DNA from: a virus | Direction: 5' to 3' (one strand) | IMG/VR virus record: IMGVR_UViG_3300030110_000852 | Location: 1-24,749 of that record | Length of the DNA stretch: 24,749 bases | Shown: piece after piece, positions 14,847 through 22,138 of the stretch | How positions within the stretch are numbered: position 1 is the first letter of the stretch | Layout: the number at the start of each line of letters is the position of its first letter | The notes under the pieces: model-generated | What the model was told of the DNA's origin: nothing | The model's input: only the letters and a program-made list of their open reading frames with translations | The model's database searches: none | Program-made: the position numbers and the translations under genes

Positions 14847-15158
14847 ATGGCAGTTTCAGGATGTCTATCAAGTGGGGTATTTGCTTCTAGCAAACTAGTC
14901 TCTTCACAGAGAACCAAGTTAGTTAGTATCCACGTAACATCGAATGCAAATGCCGCTAATATCATCAAGGTGTTCGATAGCAGTGATGCTAGTGCTTCGG
15001 GTGATGTGGAGATTGTCAGGATAAACACTCGTTCGGACAATAGCGGTACTAACGTGTTCAACCAAGAGTATGACATGCATGGGGTAGTGGCGGCTAAGGG
15101 ACTATGGGTTGAAATAACAGGTAGTGGTTCTGTCGCGGTAACGGTAACCTTTGTGTGA
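14847..15158 (+). CDS. Small beta-rich structural protein, likely virion-associated
   Basis: 103 residues from ATG 14847, after GAGTGAGTGAT; GTG 14841 would add two residues. The sequence is beta-rich with Ser, Val, Ala and Asn, and carries SSKLVSSQRTKLVSIHVTSN, then ANIIKVFDSSD. I recall similar short proteins in structural modules of marine phages, but no family name. A small beta-sandwich decoration or connector accessory is likely. Its stop is followed closely by the first membrane-protein gene. Confidence 0.6.
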   Translation: MAVSGCLSSGVFASSKLVSSQRTKLVSIHVTSNANAANIIKVFDSSDASASGDVEIVRINTRSDNSGTNVFNQEYDMHGVVAAKGLWVEITGSGSVAVTVTFV

Positions 15159-15162
15159 TATT

Positions 15163-15576
15163 ATGCCAAGTTTAGAAAATGATACGAGAATGATAATGGC
15201 GATACTGTTCGTTGGAGCAGTAAGCGGAGTGAATGTACTAGCATATGCTGAATATGGGATATCCTTCCCATATGGAGCAGAGGCACATGCAGTGTTGTTT
15301 GGGATTAGCACCATCGGTGCTATACTAATGGTGAAGGTGTTGTTCGATGTCTTCATCAGTGATTACATCGAGGACTTCCTACTAAGAAGAGCAATAGATG
15401 GATATTGGGGTAGGAAGCAGAGAGAGGAGGAGAACAAGCGCAGAGTAAAGGAATCGCTCAAGCAGTTCAATACTAACTATGCAGTGACACCTGCACTATA
15501 TGGTGACCAGAACCTACCGACCATAAAAGCAGAGGAGCAAGGAGTCAGTCCCTCTTTCTTAACCATAGAGAACTAG
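15163..15576 (+). CDS. Small membrane protein with two transmembrane helices and charged tail
   Basis: 137 residues from ATG 15163 (GTGATATT upstream); TTG 15151 is an in-frame alternative. Two hydrophobic helices are visible: residues about 9-29 (IMAILFVGAVSGVNVLAYA) and 41-65 (AHAVLFGISTIGAILMVKVL). A strongly charged helix follows (RRAIDGYWGRKQREEENKRR), then a flexible C-terminus. By the positive-inside rule the charged tail is probably cytoplasmic. It stands before a second membrane protein and an Arf-like GTPase. It could be a holin-like protein, a virion membrane component or the GTPase's membrane partner; nothing in the sequence decides this. Confidence 0.75.
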   Translation: MPSLENDTRMIMAILFVGAVSGVNVLAYAEYGISFPYGAEAHAVLFGISTIGAILMVKVLFDVFISDYIEDFLLRRAIDGYWGRKQREEENKRRVKESLKQFNTNYAVTPALYGDQNLPTIKAEEQGVSPSFLTIEN

Positions 15577-15592
15577 TGAGGGAGTGATGTGA

Positions 15593-15817
15593 GTGGTCAG
15601 CGAAATCCTATTTGGAATGGATGAGTCAACTCTCGCATATGACTTACAACGAGCGCACTCTGCTGACATCTGGTTTCTAAGGGCTAGGTTTTGGTTTTGG
15701 GGAATAATATCCTGTCTCTCTAGTTTTGTAATAGGACAGGCATTTGCCATAGCGGGTTTGAATACTCTGTCTATTGCATGGAACGGCTTAACAGATTTCT
15801 GGAATCATCTGTGGTGA
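15593..15817 (+). CDS. Small single-pass membrane protein
   Basis: 74 residues from GTG 15593, with a GAGGGAGTGAT ribosome site. There is one aromatic-rich hydrophobic segment at about residues 33-58 (FWFWGIISCLSSFVIGQAFA), and the C-terminus is again tryptophan-rich (DFWNHLW). The stop lies inside the ribosome site of the GTPase gene, so the two are probably translated together. Size and topology would fit a holin or a membrane anchor for the GTPase. Function unknown. Confidence 0.68.
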   Translation: MVSEILFGMDESTLAYDLQRAHSADIWFLRARFWFWGIISCLSSFVIGQAFAIAGLNTLSIAWNGLTDFWNHLW

Positions 15818-15821
15818 TATC

Positions 15822-16493
15822 TTGTCAGTGATGGCGGGATTCGCCATACTCATTGTCGAGGGACTGAATAAGATATACCAGAGAGTCCATGCGATAAACT
15901 TCGGAATATATGGTGCAACAAGAGCAGGAAAGACTACCCTCAATCACCAATTAAGAACTAGAGGAGAAGTACCAGATATCAAAACTAGGACAGTTGGTAA
16001 AGGTAGAGCAACTAGAAAGTACGTCAAACTAGACGGTGATGCACATACAGTGAAAACTGCTGACATTGGTGGGCAGACAACATATTGGAACGATTGGATT
16101 CAAGATATGCGAAGTCGTAAAGTAAAATACATCATATTTATGATTGATGACAGGCATATGGACAAGCACTTCGATATTGAACAACAACTTTGTTGGACTT
16201 TCCTAGTAGATACAGTCTGTGCAAGTGAGTGGAATGTCAATGGCAAGAGAAGGAAGAAGCGTGAAGCAGACTATCCTATCGCCGTAGGCATATGGGCTAA
16301 CAAGTACGATTTGTGGAAAGACAAGTACAAACACGATGGGCCAATAGAACAGCATCCTATTTTCTCCGCATTTAGGGACGGTATTCAAAGACTCAATGAC
16401 AAAGGAATTCCTTGCTACAAATACATAGTGAGTGCCAAATCGGACTCTGAGATGGTATACAGAGGAGTCCTAACTATGATAAAGGACTACTAA
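15822..16493 (+). CDS. Arf/Sar1-like small GTPase
   Basis: 223 residues. The TTG start at 15822 is supported by GGTGATATC at the same spacing as before the ATG at 2027; ATG 15831 is an alternative. All GTPase boxes are visible: P-loop GATRAGKT (31-38), switch II DIGGQ (81-85), G4 NKYD (160-163) and G5 SAK (204-206); a switch I Thr is probably T54 or T56. The DxGGQ form is characteristic of the Arf/Sar/SRP-beta branch rather than Ras or bacterial Era types. The first 22 residues (AGFAILIVEGLNKIYQRV) form an amphipathic or hydrophobic helix, as in Arf proteins, which insert such a helix into membranes. It follows two small membrane-protein genes. A role in membrane binding during assembly or exit, or in disturbing a host GTPase, is inferred. 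Such a gene is unusual in a tailed-virus structural cluster. Confidence 0.85.
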   Translation: MSVMAGFAILIVEGLNKIYQRVHAINFGIYGATRAGKTTLNHQLRTRGEVPDIKTRTVGKGRATRKYVKLDGDAHTVKTADIGGQTTYWNDWIQDMRSRKVKYIIFMIDDRHMDKHFDIEQQLCWTFLVDTVCASEWNVNGKRRKKREADYPIAVGIWANKYDLWKDKYKHDGPIEQHPIFSAFRDGIQRLNDKGIPCYKYIVSAKSDSEMVYRGVLTMIKDY

Positions 16494-16505
16494 TTCGGTG
16501 TTATA

Positions 16506-17192
16506 ATGTCAATGTCATTTCAACCGCCAAGTTTGATTGGAGCAACAACACCGTCTGTTAGTAATAATGCATTCATGGATAGATACGATGCGGCTAGGTC
16601 GCCCGGTTCTATAATGACCTATGAGTATAAGAATACTAAACCAAAGAAGCAACTCAAGGAAATCACCAAGATTCTAAAACCAGAAACGAAGACATTCTTG
16701 AAACTCCCATACAAATTCAAGTACAACATAAAGGATAGATGTGTAGTATGCGGAACTCACAAGGTTTGGGAAGCAGGTGACAATCTAAGACCCCCGCTTC
16801 CATTGCACAAGGTTCGCAAGGGATACCCAATGAGAGGAACGTACTGTGAGAAGCATGCGGCAATACACAGGCAATATGAGATGTTAGAGCAACAGATACT
16901 AGCAGAGGAACATGGGCTTTCCTTTAGTGCATATGTCCCAAAGGCTCCTTCTATGCAATCCTTGAATCCATTGAATATGGTTACTGGCCCATTGACTACA
17001 CTGAAAGAAAGCGATATCACTTCTCTTTCAAGTAGTGGTTGGACAATCAAGCCACCACAATCAGGAAATGAGAACAAGGAAGAAGAGTTGTTTAGGTTGA
17101 TGGTTGAAAGTGATGCAATCAATAAGAGGGTGAAAACATTATTGACTGAAGGGGCTAAGGTCGCTACCGTAGAAGAGGCGGGTGAGCAATAA
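16506..17192 (+). CDS. Protein with CxxC...CxxH zinc-binding cluster
   Basis: 228 residues from ATG 16506 with GGTG upstream; ATG 16512 is also possible. The N-terminal 40 residues are low complexity. Cys79-x2-Cys82 and Cys114-x2-His117 flank a basic, proline-containing loop and suggest one structural zinc site, of treble-clef or HNH-like shape without a recognisable nuclease motif. A helical part follows (about 120-135), then a Ser/Pro/Leu-rich linker and a C-terminal helix. Its stop overlaps the next start (TAATG). It belongs to the accessory island with the GTPase; function unknown. Confidence 0.72.
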   Translation: MSMSFQPPSLIGATTPSVSNNAFMDRYDAARSPGSIMTYEYKNTKPKKQLKEITKILKPETKTFLKLPYKFKYNIKDRCVVCGTHKVWEAGDNLRPPLPLHKVRKGYPMRGTYCEKHAAIHRQYEMLEQQILAEEHGLSFSAYVPKAPSMQSLNPLNMVTGPLTTLKESDITSLSSSGWTIKPPQSGNENKEEELFRLMVESDAINKRVKTLLTEGAKVATVEEAGEQ

Positions 17193-17902
17193 TGGGACTA
17201 TTCGGAACTAGTAATGGTACTTTGATGAACACAATGCAGAACAATCAACAGGCCCAATTCAAGACAATGAACAACCTGTTGACTCTACAAGAGAACCACG
17301 TAGAGGACTTCTTCCAGTATCACGGTGAGGCATTCCTAGCCGCATTATCACAATTAGTTGGAGATGTGGTACAGAAGACAGTTAGTGAGATACTAACCAA
17401 TCTAGAATTCGTGTCTGCAAGTAACGGCAACTTAACTCTAAGCAATGATGCAGTATCAAACCTAAATAGCATTACTCAAGCAAACATAGAATTGGATTTG
17501 CAAACTCTACTTGCTTCTGCAATAAACTCAGAGGTAGTCATGCAAAGAAGAATGGCTAAGACACAATACCTAGAATCTCAAGGCTTCACCATGCCGCAAG
17601 AACAACAGATGGCACAGATGTCAATGGGCGGTATGGGGGCCGCTAATCCGGGTGGCGTAGACCCGTCACAGATACAGGGCAACAGTGCCGCAGTCGGCAT
17701 GAACAATGCCATGATGCAACAGCAGATGGCATTCAACAACCAGTCTGGATATCCGATTCCCCCTGCTGGTTATGATAACATGAACAACCCGTATTGGATT
17801 GACCCTCAAACTGGTCAGATGTCATACACCCCACCTACAAGCGGTCTAGGTTTAGCCTCTGCAATGAGCAAAGGTATTGCTTGGGCAAAGTGGCTTGCTT
17901 AG
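17192..17902 (+). CDS. Helical protein with Gln/Asn/Met-rich C-terminal half
   Basis: 236 residues with GGGTGA upstream and a TAATG overlap with the gene before. Residues 1-125 are helical with regular leucines. From about 130 to 215 the sequence is rich in Gln, Met, Asn, Gly and Pro (for example MQQQMAFNNQSGYPIPP), a prion-like low-complexity region, and it ends in a short aromatic helix (GIAWAKWLA). The C-terminal helix might touch membrane. No family recognised. It could be a virion protein whose flexible part mediates assembly; this is inferred from composition. Confidence 0.72.
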   Translation: MGLFGTSNGTLMNTMQNNQQAQFKTMNNLLTLQENHVEDFFQYHGEAFLAALSQLVGDVVQKTVSEILTNLEFVSASNGNLTLSNDAVSNLNSITQANIELDLQTLLASAINSEVVMQRRMAKTQYLESQGFTMPQEQQMAQMSMGGMGAANPGGVDPSQIQGNSAAVGMNNAMMQQQMAFNNQSGYPIPPAGYDNMNNPYWIDPQTGQMSYTPPTSGLGLASAMSKGIAWAKWLA

Positions 17903-17911
17903 GTGAAGTAG

Positions 17912-20266
17912 ATGGTATTGATTAAGAGAGAAACTTCTGTTAATCTCAATCTAGGAGAGGGTAACAACCTAGGAATATTCAACTACAACGCTAGTGCCAA
18001 GGAAAACCTAGACAAGTCAGAAGCATTGAGGATGGTTGCATTCCAGATATTCAGGGATGTGCAGAAGGGGAAGAACAGAGAAACAAAAATGAAAACCGCA
18101 ATCAGGAAACACTCTCAGGTACTATATCTCACACAGAAGAGTTTGAAGGAGGAAGACAGAGCAGAGTTTCTTGCCAAGGACTATCGAAAGGCTTTGACTA
18201 AATTCATAGACGACCTAGAAGGCATGAAATTACCTGAACTTATACAAATCGCTTCTGACAAACAGTATCTAGATGAGGATGATGACAACGTTGAGCAATT
18301 GAGTAAGTTGAATCTGACTATAGGTCAACTAGGAAGTGAAGGTCAAGTTCGCAGGGAATTGCAATTGCCTCTAGGTCAGATGACAGATGAGCCTGATGAC
18401 CTGTTGGGAACGTCATTGGCAAGAGCCATGATGGGCAACAAGAACCTAGCACCCCCTAGGGATTACAAGGAGATAATAGAGCATATCGACATAAGGACGG
18501 AAGGGGATGCCACTCTTCTCGTATTCAGAGCGAAGGACTACCTTCACAGGCTTTTGGATAGCAATGGGTACATGGCTAGTGAAAGCACTTCGGACAATCC
18601 AGTTGTCAGAAAGGGATTGGAGTATCCGATGGTCAATAACAAGGGTGTCAAGGATAAGAAACCTGTTGTTGAAGATGACGAAGAAACCGAAGAACAAGTA
18701 AGAACTAGAGAAGAGGCTGACATTGGTAGAGAACTAGAAGCAGATATGTCAATAGAGGATGACTCGGAAGGAGTTGAAGTAACTGGTGAAGATGATAATC
18801 TAGAAGACCTGTCCGACGAAGAGTTTGCAGACGCATTAACTGAACAGACAAAGAAGGTCAAGAAACTACTAAAGGCGAAAATGGGAGACAAACTAGACCC
18901 TGATAAGTTAGACCCTACCGGACCATCAGAAAGCATTCTTTCATTCATCACTTACAAGGATGGTACATTCACACTAGTAAAACCAGATGGAACGGAAATT
19001 AAAAGTAAGTCTGTATCGGATATAGCGAATGATGGTGAGGATGTCACTATCACTAAGACCATGCTTGAGAAGATATTGAAGAAGCCAGTTCCATCTAAGG
19101 AAGAAATGAATCCCATACAGAGATTGGTATTCGATTCCTTACAACCATCAGAGGGAGAGATAACTGTCAAGAACTACAGCATGAAATTGAAGATAGCAGG
19201 AGACACTCCTGCCATAGATATCTATGATAGCGTTCTACAGTTGACGGAGACAGAAGACCCTGATGAGTTCACAGAAGACCAAGGTAAAGAAATCAAAGCA
19301 AGCATTCGGTCTAATCTGAGAGACTTCTTAAAAGAACTAGTTGAGTTCCACAAGTTATTGAAGACCGAGGAACTAAAGCGAATGTTCTACGCCGCAGACA
19401 GCCGACAGGATTTCATCGATAACATGATTGAGTTCAGAAACATTCCATATGTCTCTCAGGATGATGAGGACGATGAAGAAGAGCAACCAGAAGAAAGTCT
19501 ACCAGAAGAGGACTATAGGGCGATAATGGCTAGAGTCGGAATGAAGACAAGAGCAGGAAAGACCACTACAGGCCAACCATCTCCATACTTTCAATCAGGA
19601 GCGGCCAGTGACTCCCCGTTTGGTAAAGAAGGTGCAGAGAAAATTATGAACACCACTTTGGATATAGGAGACAAGGAGCAGAGAGTAGCCTTGATTATCC
19701 CTAGGATGAGGGGTGTCACTCCCACTGTTCAAAACTTCTCTGATGCCATTTATGATGCTAATTTCCAAAGAAAGCCAAAGGATGGTAAGATTGATTTTAC
19801 TAGAGAGAGTGCCATATTGATACCAAATAAAGATGTAAGATTTGGTCCCTATGGACTAGCCCCTCCGAATCCTGATTTACTAGAAACGACTACTAGCAAA
19901 TATAACAAATTTAAACGCCCAAAACAAGGACAGGAACTCAGTAAACCATCAGGACTCAGTATTAGTTCTACAGAAGATGGTGTACCTAGTGGTCAATACG
20001 AATACTCAGATACCGAGTTAAGGGAGATGAGGGGAAGCGAACCAACAAACCCAAGAACGATGGTCAAGTTAATCTCCGTGACAGAAGACATCAAGCAGTT
20101 GGCTGGTAAACCACTCTTCGTCAGTTTCCGAACTTACAAGAGACAGAGGAAAACCACAGAAAGAGATAGGACACCAAAGAAAACTCGCTATACGGAAAAC
20201 CTACTAGGCGTATTGCAGAAGGTAAAGATTCTCTTCGATAAATTGAGAACAAATACAAAGAGATGA
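17912..20266 (+). CDS. Large acidic protein of unknown function
   Basis: 784 residues with AGGTGA five bases upstream of ATG 17912. Three parts can be seen: a helical N-terminal region (about 1-230), a long acidic stretch rich in Glu and Asp (about 255-320), and mixed alpha/beta parts with further acidic linkers (about 520-545). The last 60 residues are basic (RTYKRQRKTTERDRTPKK), giving strong charge separation between middle and end. No enzyme motif, signal or membrane segment is visible. It closes the accessory island before the connector gene. Candidates are a minor structural protein or an assembly factor; no function can be assigned. Confidence 0.72.
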   Translation: MVLIKRETSVNLNLGEGNNLGIFNYNASAKENLDKSEALRMVAFQIFRDVQKGKNRETKMKTAIRKHSQVLYLTQKSLKEEDRAEFLAKDYRKALTKFIDDLEGMKLPELIQIASDKQYLDEDDDNVEQLSKLNLTIGQLGSEGQVRRELQLPLGQMTDEPDDLLGTSLARAMMGNKNLAPPRDYKEIIEHIDIRTEGDATLLVFRAKDYLHRLLDSNGYMASESTSDNPVVRKGLEYPMVNNKGVKDKKPVVEDDEETEEQVRTREEADIGRELEADMSIEDDSEGVEVTGEDDNLEDLSDEEFADALTEQTKKVKKLLKAKMGDKLDPDKLDPTGPSESILSFITYKDGTFTLVKPDGTEIKSKSVSDIANDGEDVTITKTMLEKILKKPVPSKEEMNPIQRLVFDSLQPSEGEITVKNYSMKLKIAGDTPAIDIYDSVLQLTETEDPDEFTEDQGKEIKASIRSNLRDFLKELVEFHKLLKTEELKRMFYAADSRQDFIDNMIEFRNIPYVSQDDEDDEEEQPEESLPEEDYRAIMARVGMKTRAGKTTTGQPSPYFQSGAASDSPFGKEGAEKIMNTTLDIGDKEQRVALIIPRMRGVTPTVQNFSDAIYDANFQRKPKDGKIDFTRESAILIPNKDVRFGPYGLAPPNPDLLETTTSKYNKFKRPKQGQELSKPSGLSISSTEDGVPSGQYEYSDTELREMRGSEPTNPRTMVKLISVTEDIKQLAGKPLFVSFRTYKRQRKTTERDRTPKKTRYTENLLGVLQKVKILFDKLRTNTKR

Positions 20267-20270
20267 TTGA

Positions 20271-21377
20271 ATGGTAAAACTAGGCTCCCCAAGTGACTTT
20301 ACAGCGATAAACCCTAATTATTCAATAGGCAATGGACACTACACTACACACACTGATGTATCCAACCTCCTGCAAATAGAGTCATTCACGGACTACACAA
20401 CACCAACAAGGGCAGAAGTTGGCAAACTGATAAAGAGAGCAGAGGAGAAGATAGACGACGCTACAAAGCACTCCTACAGGCCACTAATCTACAAGCATGA
20501 GTATGCCTCCTTCGATAGTCACAGAGAGAGACAGTATCCAATCAGCACACACAAGGATTATGTTGGATTCATACAGTTGGATTTCCCCAAGGTGCAGAAG
20601 ATTGTTCGTTTACAGGTTTGGCAAGGAACCGAATGGGTAGACCTAGCATCAGCCACCGCTAAGATAACCGTTCCTGATGCCTCGACTACCAGTTCCCAAT
20701 CTTGGAGAATTAGATTGACTGCTGGCACGTATACATTTGACTTGGTTGAGGGTAGCCATTTCTTTGATACGTTCGGGCCTAAGACCACTGTGAGTCAGAT
20801 AGTAGATGCTATCAATGAGGTGTTTCCAATGAAGACAGCGAAGTTCACTGGTGAGACTGCCGCAAAAACCGTCACGGCTAATGGCAACGCGAGTGTAAAT
20901 ATATCTGATTTCTTCTATGCCACTGCTGAGACAGATGATGGTAAGTCTGTCGTTATCTCCTCGCTTCTGTTGGGTGATGATGGGGCCAATTGCACCATCT
21001 CCTCTCAAGATACTGATAATGGCAATGTGACAGTAGGCACTGTTTCCGCTTTCGTTGACAATGAGGACAAAGGCAGAGTCAAGGACTTCTGGACGATAGA
21101 TGCCGAGGGTAAGATATTCTTCTTGAATGAGTACCCCTTCATACAGAACCACTCTATCAAAGTCACGTATGTAGCAGGTGACGGTAGAGTACCAGCACCG
21201 ATACATGAGGCCGCTACTAAGTTAGTAGCCGCAGAGGTGATACGTCACGATGATAATTCGATTCTGATTGCTGAGACTAACTCTAACATCGACTTGAAGA
21301 CCAAGCATGACATACTGCTAGAGGAGGCAAATGCAATCCTAAACGGCAAGAAGAACCTCATACATTTCATTTCGTGA
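20271..21377 (+). CDS. Head-tail connector (adaptor, HK97 gp6-like) with inserted beta domain
   Basis: 368 residues; typical adaptors have about 100-200. The N-terminal helices (TRAEVGKLIKRAEEKIDDAT, residues about 45-64) and the late segment IKVTYVAGDGRVPAPIHEAA match the usual adaptor plan: alpha helices, a beta part with an aromatic and glycine turn, then a helix beginning after a conserved proline. The protein forms a ring under the portal and receives the tail. About 130 residues of Thr, Ser and Val-rich beta sequence (around residues 130-265) lie between the two halves and look like an added Ig-like or beta-sandwich domain. The following genes are a small helical protein, the tail terminator and the tube, which supports the call. 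Confidence 0.78.
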   Translation: MVKLGSPSDFTAINPNYSIGNGHYTTHTDVSNLLQIESFTDYTTPTRAEVGKLIKRAEEKIDDATKHSYRPLIYKHEYASFDSHRERQYPISTHKDYVGFIQLDFPKVQKIVRLQVWQGTEWVDLASATAKITVPDASTTSSQSWRIRLTAGTYTFDLVEGSHFFDTFGPKTTVSQIVDAINEVFPMKTAKFTGETAAKTVTANGNASVNISDFFYATAETDDGKSVVISSLLLGDDGANCTISSQDTDNGNVTVGTVSAFVDNEDKGRVKDFWTIDAEGKIFFLNEYPFIQNHSIKVTYVAGDGRVPAPIHEAATKLVAAEVIRHDDNSILIAETNSNIDLKTKHDILLEEANAILNGKKNLIHFIS

Positions 21378-21381
21378 TACT

Positions 21382-21570
21382 ATGGCAGAGAGATATTCCC
21401 GAATACTCACCGAGATTCTAGAAAGAGAGAAACAACGAAATGAGATGTTGTTAGATAGTGAGTATGCTGAGTTCGCTCTATCAGAAGAGGGAGTTGTCGA
21501 AGAGGCAATGAGGGCTTTCGATAAGGCGATAACCAAGAAACTACAAGAGGCAGTAGGAGAGATTTCCTGA
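21382..21570 (+). CDS. Small helical protein between connector and tail terminator
   Basis: 62 residues with GTGAT upstream of ATG 21382; the stop overlaps the next start (TGATG). The sequence is a charged amphipathic helix (RILTEILEREKQRNEML), then an acidic stretch and another helix. Tailed viruses often encode a head-closure or tail-completion protein here, but those are usually beta-rich and longer. Its function is therefore left open. Confidence 0.68.
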   Translation: MAERYSRILTEILEREKQRNEMLLDSEYAEFALSEEGVVEEAMRAFDKAITKKLQEAVGEIS

Positions 21571-22127
21571 TGGATGAAGTTACTTTCATAGTGAGGCTAT
21601 TGACTGACCAATGGACTACTGCTGGTAATGCACTGGTATCCTCTGGTGACATTGTATCTGCACACAATGTAACTCCTAGAATCGTAGATGTTAGGTCAAT
21701 CAAACCAAACGAAGGTAGGAGAGTAGATGGTGACTTGCAAGCACTGATTGTGGTGTTTGAAGATAGCAACTCAATAGAATACCCTACAATTGACTATGCA
21801 GTTAGAAATGAGAACTATGACTTCACTCTGCATCTGAGGGTATTACACAGAAGGGACTTTGCTCAAGATGGGTCACAGAGCAATTATGAATCAGGATTAG
21901 TCTATTCCAGAGATAGACTACAAGCACTTTACAAAATAGCAAGGAAGATTCTAGAAGAGAACACTCTGAATCCAAGAGTGTACGTTGGTGGTGGAACATC
22001 AGGAACAGTTGAGGAATCGGCAGAATTGATAAAATTGAACAGTAGGTCCGAAGCCAATGATAGAGGTAAAAGGTTATTGGGCTACAAGTTGTCCGTTGAG
22101 ATGAAGAGGATGGCGAGAGCCACATAG
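21570..22127 (+). CDS. Tail terminator / tail completion protein
   Basis: 185 residues. Mixed alpha/beta: an N-terminal helix with conserved-looking WTTAGNAL, a strand LQALIVVFED, and a beta strand pair ending in a long helix (RDRLQALYKIARKILEEN), then a final strand, LLGYKLSVEMKRM. This matches the alpha/beta plan of lambda gpU/SPP1 gp17-like proteins, which form a ring capping the tail tube and fix its length. Its place directly before the tail tube gene is the normal position. The fold is inferred from pattern and context rather than a signature motif. Confidence 0.7.
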   Translation: MDEVTFIVRLLTDQWTTAGNALVSSGDIVSAHNVTPRIVDVRSIKPNEGRRVDGDLQALIVVFEDSNSIEYPTIDYAVRNENYDFTLHLRVLHRRDFAQDGSQSNYESGLVYSRDRLQALYKIARKILEENTLNPRVYVGGGTSGTVEESAELIKLNSRSEANDRGKRLLGYKLSVEMKRMARAT

Positions 22128-22138
22128 GGGGAATGAAT

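Noticed and set aside
15163-15817. Definite holin call for the two small membrane proteins
   Set aside because: Size and topology would allow it, but no lysis enzyme is nearby, and the neighbouring GTPase gives an equally good alternative.
20649-21206. A 185-codon minus-strand frame over the connector gene
   Set aside because: It is a shadow of the connector; no domain pattern, and no other minus-strand gene is present in the window.
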